Assembly: GCA_963575745.1 (NCBI GenBank)
Contig: CAUYUJ010020682.1
Coordinates: forward strand, 297,501 to 361,500
Direction of reading: 5' to 3'
DNA length: 64,000 nucleotides
DNA from: Prorocentrum cordatum
Taxonomy: Eukaryota > Sar > Dinophyceae > Prorocentrales > Prorocentraceae
This document shows positions 1 to 11,420 of this stretch, piece by piece. The translations under genes and the position numbers were made by a program. The notes beneath the pieces were generated by a model. The model made no database searches, was not told where the DNA came from, and saw nothing but the letters and a program-made list of their open reading frames with translations. The stretch's first letter is position 1. The number at the start of each line of letters is the position of its first letter.

Positions 1-77
1 GGCGCTCTGCTCTCTGCTCCGCGTTGGGTCGGCGTGGCAAAGGAAGAAAGAAACCACGACGGCTGGGTCATTTTCTG

Positions 78-250
78 CTTTGGAGGGCCCTCGCCGGGCC
101 CCAGGGCCTGTTAAGCACGACTCTGGATGAAACGCTGGGCCCGGGGAAGGGGTCCAGACCTCTGGGGGTGCACATCGTGAAACAACCTCACGTCGGGGGT
201 CTGGGTTGTGAGCATTTCTTCCCTCGTGCTGTCTGGGTTTGGGGCCTGCG
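78..250. repeat. Dispersed repeat with ACTCTGGATGAAACGC, copy
   Basis: GGGCCCTCGCCGGGCCCCAG, ACGACTCTGGATGAAACGC and GGCCCGGGGAAGGGGTCC correspond to similar blocks near 9831 and 25316. Confidence 0.65.
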
Positions 251-1579
251 CCCTATGCCACAGTACTGTCCTTCGTAAGAGCTTGCAGGACGAGAGTGCG
301 TCGGGTTGTTCTGCTCCCCTAGGACGGGTCTCGGACGTCGGACGGCGAGGTGTATGTGAGTGGGCGGGGCGGCCCATGGGTACAGCGGCTCGTCCACAGC
401 TGGAGGGGCCTTCGGCACATGATCAACGAGTGCGCCGAATTATTACGAATGGGCCGCTAGAGCTTGGCGCGCGATGGCAGACAGGCCATGACTCCAGGCC
501 GACGCGGCCCAGCCGAAGCATCGGCGCGAGAGGCCCCTCAAGCGTATTGCGGGGTCAGCGTCTTCGTAATGTGAATGGGGGTACTAAAGATCCATCTTGG
601 TGGTCTTCCTGCATTATCCTCCCCTTCCTTCTCCTTGTTGCCTCCCTCCTCCATGATTGCTCGGTTCCTCCCTGGTTCCTCCTCCTCTTCCTCATCACCT
701 CCCAGCCATGCTTAGCGATGCGGTCCTTTGGTGAAGAAGCATCGACTGGCCCTCCACGATAAGCATTACGACTCCGCGGCTATCCATCGCCCCCCGTGCT
801 AGGTTACGAGATGGATACCCCCATTGACGCAAACATCGCACAACGCCTGCCTGTGAAGGGTACCAACAGTGTCATAGGGAGAAGACCGCGACAATCTCCC
901 TCCTTTGTCCTTCTCTCCCTCCCAGGGCTGGCAGAGTGGAGGGCAAGGCGGGACCTCGCAGGACGGCGGGCCAGGGGGCGGGAGGGGTGCGGGGACTGGG
1001 CGCAGGCAGACCTCAAGATGGTTGGAGGACGCGGAATGGGAGCAGGGGGGCGCGCGGGTCGATGAGGCGCAACCGTGGACCAAAAGGCGTGTGGGCTAGC
1101 GACTGCCGTCGCCAGATCAGGCGGCCTCGGCCTCATGCCTCGGGGGCGGGGGGGGGGCATTCCCCGATTCGTGGATCTGGCGCCCACGCGCCAGATCCCC
1201 GGATCCGTCATCCGAGTTGACGTGTGCCCGATAGGATTCCAGCTGGGTTCAGGCAGGGCAGCGGCGCCGCAGGCCTCCCGGGCCCCGCAGCTCGGGAAGA
1301 CATCCGCGCGAGGGCCGGGCGATGAGCACCCCTTCCGACGCGCGCGGGGGGCACCTGCGGAGGAGAGGGATCACGGCACGGGAGGCGGCGTGCACACCTG
1401 TTCCTTGGGCGGAGGCGGGGGCAGGAGGAGGGGGAGCACCGCGCAGGCCTGCTTGGCGGGCAGCTTCTGGGCCCCAGCCTTCGGCCCCGACGCCGCGGCG
1501 GTCGACATCCGGCATCTCGCGCGGCCAGTCTCGGCCCTCCACGCGGCTGGCAACAAGCCGCCCCTGGAGATGCTGAAGG
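251..1579. other. No gene recognised
   Basis: GC-rich unique-looking DNA. Overlapping frames on both strands of 60-240 codons are Arg/Pro/Gly-rich and show no family motif. Confidence 0.6.
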
Positions 1580-1780
1580 TCGGCGGCGAGCGAGAGGGGG
1601 AAGTGGGAAGGGGCGGGCCTTCTCAGAAGTCTCGGAAGTCCCCCGGCCTTTGAGGAGTTTTCGAAGCCTTCCCCGAAGACAGAAGAAACTTCTGAGAAGG
1701 CGCGAGGACTTCTGAGAAGTCCCGCCGCCTTCTGAGAAGGCCTTCTCCTTCTCACTTCGCCTCCCCCCGCTCGCCGCCGA
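1580..1780. repeat. Foldback element with TCGGCGGCGAGCG ends, copy 1
   Basis: Ends 1580-1592 and 1768-1780 are perfect 13-bp inverted repeats. The interior is dominated by CTTCTGAGAAG half-palindromes. It is a reverse-complement relative of the element at 12540-12733. Confidence 0.88.
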
Positions 1781-2218
1781 GCAGGTCAAGGGCTCCGGGG
1801 GACCCACGATCACGTGCATGGCGCACTGCCACCCCCTCGACGCAGCGGCACACTTCGCCTCCGCCGCTGGCGGCGGCCGCAGCGTCGCGGTCGTGCGGTG
1901 CTCGAGCATGCGAGAGCCTCGGAACGAGGCGGCGCACCACACTCACCTCAAGGATCCGAGGTCGGGATGTGTCCATGATCACCGTTGGGGGGAACGATCG
2001 TCGGGGACGTCGGCAGGCGGTGGTCGGGCATGTATTCGGGCCCCTCGGGGCCAAAATATATCCATGTCGACCGCCCGCCGAGGCCCCAGGAAGTCGGTCC
2101 CCCAGGCGGTGCTCATGGACGAGCCCCCGCCTCGCACAGGAGGACCAGCTGTTCCTGCGGACCACGTACAGCAGGGCCTTCGAGAAGATGAGCTCGGACA
2201 TCTGGAGGAGCAAAACAT

Positions 2219-2377
2219 GCATAAACATACACTTTCGGAGCTCCGCGCGGATTCCTTTGATCGGCGCTGGACCCCCCTCCCTGGCGCGCTCCGCGCGCCA
2301 GGGGCGCCGCCGGAGGCTCCGCCAGGGAGCTCCAGCGCCGAACCAAGAGACCCGCGCGGAGCTCCGAACGTTTATGC
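2219..2377. repeat. CTCCGCGCGGA foldback element, best copy
   Basis: Left arm starts GCATAAACATACACTTTCGG and runs through AGCTCCGCGCGGATTCC to TCGGCGCTGGA; right arm mirrors it (TCCAGCGCCGA ... CCGCGCGGAGCTCCGAA ... TTTATGC). The arms are about 50 bp and imperfect; a second small palindrome CTGGCGCGCTCCGCGCGCCA sits in the loop. About 159 bp, no coding. Confidence 0.9.
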
Positions 2378-2635
2378 TTCTGCCGTTGTTTGCTCCTCGA
2401 ACATCGCCGGGCCGATCGGCGAGTCTCTGGACTCGGGGGGCGTGATCGCCACGTCCGGGGTGGGCGTCCTGCGCGGCCCGATCGAGAAAGGGGCACCGTG
2501 GCTCGAGGACCGCCGGGCTACCGCCGGACCACCGCTGGGCCGCTCCGGCCGCCGCCGCTGCCGCTGCCGCTGCCGTCGGTGCCGCCGCCAGGGACTCCTC
2601 GGCATCTTAGCTGCCTCGAAACGCCCGTTTTGAAA

Positions 2636-2810
2636 CGCAACACGTACCGTGCTCAAAACGTCCGTGTCAATACGTTGCGTGTTGGCTCAGCGTATTGGCC
2701 TACGTTTTGGCGAACGTATCGCGTCATACCTACGTTTTCAGTCCACGCTTTGTGCTCCGTACGAATACGCTACGTGTTGCGTGTTGTGTTGTATCAGGGC
2801 AGCTAAGCTC
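2636..2810. repeat. ACGT-rich degenerate repeat
   Basis: CAACACGTACCG, TACGTTGCGTG, TACGTTTTGGCGAACGTATC and CTACGTGTTGCGTG repeat at irregular spacing. No function assigned. Confidence 0.55.
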
Positions 2811-3198
2811 GGCATTCTGTCAGTGGATCGTGAGGTTCGAGTTCGCCGGAACTCGGATTCCCTCAGACCCGGGAGTTGCTATCTTTTCACAACGGGCGTT
2901 TTCGCCCGGTTTCGGACCCTGGGGCCATCCAAGATCGATACCGCTCGAGAAATGAGGCAGATAGGCAGGGCCTAGGGCTCCAGTAGTGACTTTTCTCTAT
3001 GTTGCAATTTTCCGCAACGTCGGATCTCAGGATTTGCCGACTTCTTTTGACGGGCCCGTCCAGGATTTTGACGGTCAAGTCTTCGTGGGATGCTTGCAGC
3101 GGGAGTTTGCGTCAAATTTCAGATTGAGTCTCGTCATTTTCTTGATGCACCCGAACCCGAGTCATATGTCTCCCCGACGATACGATGGATAAGAAGCG

Positions 3199-3250
3199 GT
3201 ATAAACATACACTTACAGGTCTGCGGGAATTCTTGGATCGGTGCCGGGCA
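3199..3250. repeat. Half copy of the CTCCGCGCGGA foldback
   Basis: GGTATAAACATACACTTACA then GGAATTCTTGGATCGGTGCC matches the left arm of the 2219 element; the right arm is absent. Confidence 0.7.
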
Positions 3251-3370
3251 CTGCACGGAATGGTGGGCCGTGCATGCTCACGCTGGTGCGCGCAGGAGCA
3301 GGTTCTGCACGCCTACATGCGCGGCAGGAGGTCATCCTTGCATGCCAGGGCCGGCAACATTCGGACGGCA

Positions 3371-3505
3371 CTAGGACGAGGATAAGCTCGTTCCAGGGCG
3401 TTCCAGAACGCTCTCAGAGCGTATCGGAACGCTCTGAGAAGGCCGCGGCGCCCAAGACATCCTCCAGAGCTGCTTGATCCTCACCCGATTTTATCCTCGT
3501 CCTAG
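3371..3505. repeat. MITE-like element with perfect 15-bp ends CTAGGACGAGGATAA
   Basis: Ends 3371-3385 and 3491-3505 are perfect inverted repeats; total 135 bp. Interior has CGTTCCAGAACGCTCTCAG and CAAGACATCCTCCAGAGC. A second, diverged copy is at 24539-24692. Confidence 0.92.
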
Positions 3506-4388
3506 CTTCGTCATGCATGCCAGAGCCGGCAAAGTTCCTGCATGGCCCGCTAGCATGGCCTAGGCGGGCCATGACCGTCATCAGCAGACCGCGGCCTGGG
3601 CACTGGCGACGTGTGCGACACGCGGACCTTCGCGGGTTCGCGGCGTGAGCTTACGTGCTGGTCTTCAGCGGCTCTCGGTTTCAGGGAGGTGTTCCGGGTG
3701 TTCGGCCAGCCTGCTGTGGGCCTCGCTCGTGTTCCCTCGCCTCCTGCGATGATCTCCCAGCCATACAGGGATCCCTGCAGGGTACCCCGCTGGGGCTAGG
3801 ACTTGGCTGCAGACATCCTTCCAGATCTGAGCCCCGGCGGGCGTTTCAGAAATCTGATCTACAGGCACGGGCCCTTTCAGTCAAGAACTGTTTATAGCGT
3901 GAACCCCAGAGGTCTGGACCGCTTCTTCATTCTGAGTAGTTTCTGTTGACGGTCCTGAGGCCCCGAAAGAGCCCCCAGACACCAATAATGGCGAGCAATC
4001 TTCCGTCATGATTTGTTCACGACGCGAGGGGGTCTGGGGGGGGGGTAAGGCTTGCATGTGTGTGTGTGTGTGTGTCTACCGCTTTCTGAAGGATTCGGTG
4101 CCCTGGTGCCCCTGTGGCCGCACTTGGCCCCCCCCAGGGCATATCGGTGCGCCGCGGCTGCTCGTGCGCATCCGTGTCGGGATTCGACCCGGGAGGCGGG
4201 GAGGAGCAGCAGTAGAGGAGGGGGAGAGGAGTAGGACCCAGACCTCCCAGAGAATTGAGGAATTCAATGCGGAGGTGTCTTGCCGTGTTCGGCCGGACCG
4301 GCAACAAAAACGATTCAGGACGAGAAGCCGGCTTTGGGGAAGGGGTCGGACCCCGTGTAGAAAACATCGGAACATCGGACGTCTGGGG
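3506..4388. other. No gene recognised
   Basis: Unique DNA with a TG microsatellite at 4056-4074 and a weak relative of the GGATGAAAC dispersed repeat near 4276-4350. Confidence 0.6.
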
Positions 4389-4711
4389 ATGAGGAAGAGC
4401 GGGGGATGAGGAGGGATAAGGAGGAGGGGGGAGGAGGAAGCGGAGGAGGCGGAGGAGGAGAAGGAGGCAGAGGAGGAGGCGGCGGCAGAGGAGCAGGAGG
4501 ATGAGGAGGAGGAGCAGGAGGAGGAGGAGGAGGAGGAGGAGGAGGAGCAGGAGGAGACGCTTGGGGGAGGTAGAGGAGCAAGAGGAGGCAGAGAAGGAGG
4601 AGCAGGGCGAGGAGAAGGAGGAGGAGGAAGAGCAGGAGGGAGGAGGAGAAGGCAGAGGAGGAGGAGGAGGAGGAGGAGGAGGAGGAGGAGGAGGAGGAGC
4701 TGGGGACGAGG
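4389..4711. repeat. AGG-triplet array
   Basis: Purine-rich plus strand, GGA/GAG/GCA triplets; the minus strand reads as poly-Pro/Ser, a shadow. Confidence 0.95.
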
Positions 4712-5007
4712 AGGTCTGGGGGAGGAGTTGCTGCCTCACGCTGAGGGCGGGTCGCCCCCGCCCCCGTGGCCCGCCCAAGAGAGAGAGAGAGAGACGGTTA
4801 CTGCGGCCCGACGTCGCGGCAGGAGAGTGCTTGTGAAAGGGGAGGTGCCGTGGCCTGCCCGAGAGAGAGGTAGAGAAAGGGAGACAAAGAGGGGAGATGA
4901 TACGCACGCTTTCAGCGCCAACATTGTTCTTGTCATAGTAAGGATTCACTATTTCAACTGGTTACAACAGCGCGCAACCGTATACACTGGCAGACTGCAC
5001 AACTACG

Positions 5008-5133
5008 GATGGAGGAGGAGGAGGAGGAGGAGGAGGAGGATGACCGGGGGGCATGGAGAGGGATGAGGACGAGCAGGAGGAGGAGGAGGAGGAGGAGGAG
5101 GAGGAGGAGGAGGAGGAGGAGGAGGGGGAGGAG
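5008..5133. repeat. AGG-triplet array
   Basis: Two nearly pure GGA runs separated by GATGACCGGGGGGCATGGAG. Confidence 0.95.
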
Positions 5134-6053
5134 GATGTGTCGTGGCCCTGGTGCATCGTAGTCCCTCGTGGGCGTCCAACAGAGGTCTGCTCAGACGTTG
5201 CCGGCCCGTCGCAACGTACAGAGTCCCCCGTCGTGGGTTTGGATTGTTCTTGCCGTGCCTCGTGCCCTTCGCTGGCTCTCCAGGGTTCGAGGGACAAAAA
5301 CTTCATACGTGCATTCTTACGGTGGGGGCGTTGGTGAAGGAATGCGCCCAGGAGGTTGCAGACCCTGAAGGGTTCCTTGATGAGGGCGCCCAATCCACGA
5401 CTGAAGTTCCGCTGGCTTCCAGACCCTGGATACCTTGTCGAAGGGTTCCTCATCTAATGCCCTCACCGTGCATTCTCGGAGCAAGGTGTTTCAGCTCGTC
5501 GCGAGATGTCCACATGGCCTAAGATTTTCTCCAGACTTCCCCGAACGTTGCAACGTGGGAAAATCCACGACCCGAGCCCTCGCACCCCTCGCAGTTTCCA
5601 TCATTGGAACTGCGGGGGTCGAACCAAATCCCCACAAACCTGGCACCGTACGTGCAGTGCCAGGGGCGGCGGCCCGTCTTCCCATCTTACCATCATACGG
5701 GATGCGAAGTCCCTGGAGACGGGACGGGGTGGGCACGACCGGGCATCATAGCCGGCTCAAAATCAAAAGAGGCATCATAGCCTCATCAGTCTAGATTGAC
5801 CCACTCACGGATCCTCTGCAATTGATTTCCATTGAATTCATTCCATGCGTAGCATGCCCTCCCCTAATGGACCGTGAACGGGACCCAGTTGACCCAGTCC
5901 CCTGCCCGTCGTCTAGTGCCGCCATCATAGGCAACCAGAGGGGCCGTCATAGGCACCTCGCACCCAATTCGGGGCCATCAGCAAGGCTCGTTTTGGGAAG
6001 AAGGACCATCATAGGCCTTCGCGCTCAATTTGTTTATTGAACTCGAATTTCTC

Positions 6054-6095
6054 GTCCTCCTCCTCCTCCTCCTCCTCCTCCTCCTCCTCCTCTTC
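6054..6095. repeat. TCC-triplet tract in tandem-array copy 1
   Basis: Pure TCC run; a shorter one lies at 8676-8705 in copy 3, and it is replaced by the 530-bp insertion in copy 2. Confidence 0.95.
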
Positions 6096-6156
6096 TTGGT
6101 CTCCACCCGATCGGAGCCGCGATATAGGCAGAGCGGGCATCACCTCGGCCTCGATC

Positions 6157-6560
6157 GGGTCGTGCTCTTGAATTTCACGGTTTCCGTGATCATGGGTGTG
6201 TTCACGGTGCGTTTCAGGGGTTCCGCAATCGTAGGTCGGGTCGTGCTCGTGAATGTCACGGTCTTCTTGTTCATGAGCGTGGTCACAGGGCAGTTCACGG
6301 AATCCGCAATCATAGGTCGGGTCGTGCTCGTGAGTTTCACGGTCTTCGTGATCACGAGCGCGATCACAGTGCACGTCACGGAGTCCGCAATCATAGGTCA
6401 TAGGTCGCGTCGTGCTTGTGAATTTCACGGTTTTCGTGGTCATGAGCGTGGCCTCGGTGCGTTTCACGGAGTCCGCAATCATAGTCGGGCCGTGCTCGTG
6501 AATGTCACGGTCTTCTGATTCCTGAGTGTGGTCACAGTGCATTTCACGGAGGATGAGCAC
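6157..6560. repeat. 81-bp subrepeats, about five units (array copy 1)
   Basis: GGGTCGTGCTC recurs at 6157 and 6238 and onwards with 81-bp period; an extra CATAGGT duplication interrupts one unit near 6400. 81 is a multiple of three, so the repeat stays open in both directions: plus frame repeats FTESAIIGRVVLV, minus frame repeats HEHDPTYDCG followed by an acidic/His-rich stretch. Confidence 0.9.
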
Positions 6561-7123
6561 GACGCACGTTGTTGGTGGACGTCCGCCCTTGCCCTCTTCC
6601 CCTTCGGTGAGGACCATCATAGGCCTTGCCAGTGAGGACCACCATGAAGCCTCACACCCCTCGCAGTTTCCATCATTGGAACTGCGGGGTCGAACCAATT
6701 TCCCACAAACCTGGCACCGTACGTGCAGTGCCAGGGGCGGCGGCCCGTCTTCCCATCTTACCATCATGGGGGATGCGAAGTCCCTGGAGACGGGACGGGG
6801 TGGGCACGACCGGGCATCATAGCCGGCTCAAAATCAAAAGAGGCATCATCGCCTCACCAGTCTAGATTGATCCACTCACGGATCCTCTGCAATTGATTTC
6901 CATTGAATTCATTCCATGCGTAGCATGCCCTCCCCTAGTGGACCGCGAACGGGACCCAGTTGACCCAGTCCCCTGCCCGTCTAGTGCCGCCATCATAGGC
7001 AACCAGAGGGGCCGTCATAGGCACCTCGCACCCAATTCGGGGCCATCAGCAAGGCTCGTTTTGGGAAGAAGGACCATCATAGGCCTTCGCGCGCAATTTG
7101 TTCATTGAGCTCGACTTTCTCGT

Positions 7124-7653
7124 TGTCCTCCTAAACCTGTATCGGCGGGATGCCGCAAGGCTGCCGTCGTTGGGTGTAGCACGGCCCTCAGCTCTCTGTG
7201 CGGATGCAGCGGGCACTGGGCCTGGGGGTGGACGTTGCGAAACCTGTATCGGCGGGACTTGCGCTGCGCGCGGCCTCGTCGTTGGGTGTAGCACGGCCTT
7301 CGGTCTCAGCATTGCCCTGCTGGCGGCGGCGTTAGCCAGGCGCCTGGGTGGCTATTCCCATGTGGTGTGGCCCTCAGGGATTTGCGTTTTCCGTGAGAGG
7401 TGGTGGCGTGTGCCACGTAAATCCGATCGGGCTTTGTGTCCACTCACGGCTGGGGCCTTTGGGCAGACCCCAGTGCGCAATGCCAATCGTGCCGACAGGG
7501 TGGCCTCGTGCCCCCATTGCACCATGTCGGTTCGGTTGGGCCGCGAGTCGTCCGACGCCAAGGGGCAGCTCTTGCACCCTGTACCGCTTGTCCGCATTTG
7601 CGGAGGTCGAGCAGTGTCTGTGCGCAGTCGGTGACTGACTTTCAGCCTACAGC
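7124..7653. repeat. 530-bp insertion/replacement inside the tandem array
   Basis: Copies at 6050 and 8690 have a TCC tract between CTCGTC and TGGTCTCCACC; here about 530 bp of unrelated sequence lies between these flanks. It contains its own partial duplication: AAACCTGTATCGGCGGGA near 7133 and 7239, each followed by GTTGGGTGTAGCACGGCC. No coding or terminal repeat signal recognised. Confidence 0.75.
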
Positions 7654-7717
7654 CTCTTGGTCTCCACCCCATCGGAGCCGCGATACAGGCAGTGCGGGCA
7701 TCACCTCGGTCTCGATC

Positions 7718-8110
7718 GGGTCGTGCTCGTGAATTTCACGGTTTCCGTGATCATTTGTGTTTTCACGGTGCGTTTCAGGGAGTCCGCAATCGTAGGTCGG
7801 GTCGTGCTCGTGAATGTCACGGTCTTCTTGTTCATGAGCGTGGTCACAGGGCATTTCACGGAATCCGCAATCATAGGTCGGGTCGTGCTCGTGAGTTTCA
7901 CGGTCTTCGTGATCACGAGCGCGGTCACAGTGCACGTCACGGAGTCCGCAATCATAGGTCGCGTCGTGCTTGTGAATCTCACGGTTTTCGTGGTCATGAG
8001 CGTGGCCACGGTGCGTTTCACGGAGTCCGCAATCATAGTCGGGCCGTGCTCGTGAATGTCACGGCCTTCTGATTCCTGAGTGTGGTCACAGTGCATTTCA
8101 CGGAGGATGA
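7718..8110. repeat. 81-bp subrepeats (array copy 3)
   Basis: Same 81-bp units as at 6157-6560, anchors at 7718 and 7799 onward, here without the CATAGGT insertion. Confidence 0.9.
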
Positions 8111-8761
8111 GCGCGACGGACGTTGTTGGTGGACGTCCGCCTTTGCCCTCTCCCCTTCGGTGAGAACCATCATAGGCCTTATCAGTGAGGACCACCATGA
8201 GGCCTCACACCCCTCGCAGTTCCCATCATTGGAACTGCGGGGGTCGAACCAAATCCCCACAAACCTGGCACCGCACGTGCAGTGCCAGGGGCGGCGGCCC
8301 GTCTTCCCATCTTACCATCATGGGGGATGCGAAGTCCCTGAAGACGGGACGGGATTGGCACGAACGGGTATGATAGCCTGCTCAAAATCAAAAGAGGCAT
8401 CATCGCCTCACCAGTCTAGATTGATACTCACGGATCCTCTGCAATTGATTTCCACTGAATTCATTCCATGCGTAGCATGCTCTCCCCTAGTGGACCGCGA
8501 ACGGGACCCAGTTGACCCAGTCCCGCTGGTCGTCTTAGCTCCGTCATCATAGGCAACCAGACGGGCCATCACAGGCACCTCGCACCCAATCCGGGGCCAT
8601 CAGCAAGGCTCGTCTTGGGAAGAAGGACCATCATAGGCCTTCGCGCTCAATTCGTTCATTGAACTCAACTTTCTCGTCGTCCTCCTCCTCCTTCTCCTCC
8701 TCCTGGTCTCCACCCCAACAGCCGCGATACAGGCAGTGCGGGCATCACCTCGGCCTCGATC

Positions 8762-9150
8762 GGGTCGTGCTCTTGAATTTCACGGTTTCCGTGATCATGG
8801 GTGTGTTCACGGTGCGTTTCAGGGAGTCAGCAATCGTAGGTCGGGTCGTGCTCGTGAATGTCACGGTCTTCTTGTTCATGAGCGTGGTCACAGGGCATTT
8901 CACGGAGTCCGCAATCATAGGTCGGGTCGTGCTCGTGTGTTTCACGGCCTTCGTGATCACGAGCGCGATCACAGTGCACGTCACGGAGTGCGCAATCATA
9001 GGTCGCGTCGTGCTTGTGAATTTCATGGTTTTCGTGGTCATGAGCGTGGCCACGGTGCGTTTCACGGAGTCCGCAATCATAGTCGGGCCGTGCTCGTGAA
9101 TGTCACGGTCTTTTGGTTCATGAGTGTGGTCACAGTGCATTTCACGGAGG
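8762..9150. repeat. 81-bp subrepeats (array copy 4)
   Basis: Third block of the 81-bp units, anchor GGGTCGTGCTC at 8762; divergent by scattered point changes from the other blocks. Confidence 0.9.
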
Positions 9151-9830
9151 ATGAGCACGACGGACGTTGTTGGTGGACGTCCGCCTTTACCCTCTCCCCC
9201 CCCGGCGAGAACCATCATAGGCCTTATCAGTGAGGACCACCATGAGGCCTCACACCCCTCGCAGTTCCCATCATTGGAACTGCGGGGGTCGAACCAAATC
9301 CCCACAAACCTGGTACCGCACGTGTGCAGTGCCAAGGGCGGCGGCCCGTCTTCCCATCTTACCATCATGGTGGATGCGAAGTTCCTGAGGACGGGACGAG
9401 GTGGGTACGAGCGGGCATCACAGCCGGCTCAAAAAATCAAAAGAGGCATCATCGCCTCATCAGTCTAGATTGACCCACTCGCGGATCTTCTGCAATTGAT
9501 TTCCATTGAATTCGTTCCATGCATAGCATGCTCTCCCATCTTCCCGCGGCACTTTCCGAGCCCACGCCCACGGCGCGGGCGAAAGCATGCCCAGCGCGAA
9601 ACAGATACAACGCTCCAGGATCACAGGGCCCCCCCCTCCCTGTTCCGTTTTCGCCCGCCCGCCTACCTGCTCCAGCGGCCTGTGGCAGCCCCTCGTCCCC
9701 TTTCCGGTCGCCCAGCGACGGCCGGTGCCGGTTTCCCGCTGTCGCTTTCCTCCCGGCAGTCCTGCTGACCCAGACCCCCCCGAGTCACAGAAAAATCACG
9801 ACGGGAGGTTCCTTGTTGTTTTCGGTCTCC

Positions 9831-9925
9831 AGGGGCTTCGACTGGGCCTCGGGACCGTCAAAACACAACTCCGGATGAAAACGGGCCCCGGGGAATGGTC
9901 GATGTTGTTTACCACCCTGGAGCAT
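9831..9925. repeat. Dispersed repeat with ACAACTCCGGATGAAAAC, copy
   Basis: GGGCCTCGGGACCGTCAAAA, AACTCCGGATGAAAACGGGC and CCCGGGGAATGGTC. Confidence 0.7.
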
Positions 9926-10454
9926 ATCCCTATCCCTATGCTGGGCATCTCCTCATCACGATGCCAACCTTAGGGGTTCCCTTATTTTCTGAGGGCGCAT
10001 CCCTAAGATTTTCATCGCCTCTTGGCGTGTCAATCTTGGGGACAGGGATGCGCTCGAGGCTTGTACGTTGTGGAAAAAACATGACGTCGGGGATATGGGG
10101 AAGATGCCGCACCCGCGGACACGCTCGATCCGCCGGGGTCCCACCCACAAACCGACCAAAACCGCTCCGAGAGGCCCTCCGTCCCCCAGAAGCTGCGAGT
10201 GCCCCGCCGTCCTCACCCCCGCGCGGTGCGGCTCGGTGTGGAGCTGGAGTTCCTCCAAGCCGGCACCGCCAATGCATCGCCGATGCTTGGGGGGGCGCGT
10301 GATGGGGGGGCGTTAGATGGTGGGGCAGCGAGGGCTGAAGAAAAGGGGCCCTTCCTATCAGGGCCCCCCAAAGGGGCCCTTGAGGGCACCACAGGGGGCC
10401 TTGAAGACCCGAAAAGGATACCTTTCCTCTCCCATTTATCGCCCCCATCAATTG

Positions 10455-10515
10455 GCGCCCAAGATGGATCGGCGATGCCTTCGCGATGCGTCGGGATCCT
10501 CCGACCCCACCTGCA
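10455..10515. repeat. Half copy of the GATGCATC foldback
   Basis: GATGGATCGGCGATGCCTTC then GATCCTCCGACCCCA matches one arm of the family; the other arm is missing. Confidence 0.5.
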
Positions 10516-10617
10516 GGCAACCCACACAGTTTGGATAATCGACGTTCCAAGGCCACTCTTGCATCCCTGGCTCTTCGGCCCATCCTTGGCCACTGCCGCT
10601 GGCCAACCTCGTTCGAA

Positions 10618-11420
10618 GAACGTCAACACGGCCCACCAAGGCCCTTGCATCCTTACCGCGCGTCCTTTTCATTCGGGCGAAGAGAACTATACACATGCAC
10701 CGATCTTGGCAAGGCCCATCCTTGACCCAGGATCGGTGCATATGCTTTCCCGGCCAAGGTAGGGGGGCGTATGCACCGATCTTGGGCCCAGGGTGGGCCT
10801 GGCCAGAATCGGTGCATGTGCATAGTTATTTTTCCTCTATTCATACGGGTTGATTGTGCTTTGACCCCATCGAAGGACCCTGGCGAAGGACCCAGCCCAG
10901 TCTGCACGCGTGGAAACCATCAGAAGGGCCGCTCGATGCACGAGAACTCGGCAGGAAGAACGTCAACATGGCCCTTCAAGGCCCTTGCATCCTTACCGCG
11001 CGTCCTTTTCCTACGAGATGACTGTGCTTTGACCCCATCTGGGAGGCCTCGGGTCCTCCCAGCCATGCCTCCCCCGAGGCCCGACGCTGCGGAGCAGCAA
11101 CAGACAGATACCCCTGGCGAAGGACCCAGCCCAGTCTGCACGCGTGGAGACCATCAGAAGGGCCGCTCGATGCACGAGAGCTCGGCAGGAAGGGGCCCAA
11201 AGAGCAAACAAATACCCTTTGCGAAGGACCCGGCCCAGTCTATACACGCGTGGAAGCCATCAGAAGGGCCGCTCGATGCACGAGAGAACTCGGCAGGAAG
11301 GGGCCCACAGAACAAACAAATACCCTGGCGAAGGACCCAGCCCAGTCTGCACGCGTGGAAACCATCAGAAGGGCCGCTCGATGCACGAGAGCTCGGCAGG
11401 AAGGGGCCCCCAGTACACCT
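10618..11420. repeat. Mixed tandem array with 104-107-bp units
   Basis: GAAGGACCC plus CAGTCTGCACGCGTGGA recurs at 10885, 11119, 11223 and 11330; each unit also has CATCAGAAGGGCCGCTCGAT and CTCGGCAGGAAG. A segment AGAACGTCAACAYGGCCC with CTTGCATCCTTACCGCGCG is duplicated at 10618 and 10957. A foldback element (10687-10825) sits inside the first part. Confidence 0.88.
10687..10825. repeat. Foldback element with CTATACACATGCACCGAT ends
   Basis: Ends 10687-10704 and 10808-10825 are inverted repeats matching at 17 of 18 positions. An inner inverted pair (10730-10745 and 10768-10782) repeats the GCACCGATC word, giving nested hairpins. A diverged relative starts near 25594. Confidence 0.85.

Larger units (their letters stand above)
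5570..9540. repeat. Four-copy tandem array, unit about 1.05 kb
   Basis: The anchor CACCCCTCGCAG occurs at 5583, 6655, 8208 and 9253, giving spacings of 1072, 1553 and 1045 bp. Copies share a hairpin (CGCAGTTCC / GGAACTGCG), a second one (CTGGCAC / GTGCCAG), multiple CATCATAGG words and an internal 81-bp subarray. The fourth copy is cut off near 9540. Between copies 2 and 3 a 530-bp block replaces the TCC tract. Open frames occur on both strands, but no protein family is recognised. Confidence 0.93.

Noticed and set aside
4178-4195. tRNA T-arm-like sequence on the minus strand (GGGTCGAATCCCG)
   Set aside because: No cloverleaf or acceptor stem can be built around it, and the stem is too short.
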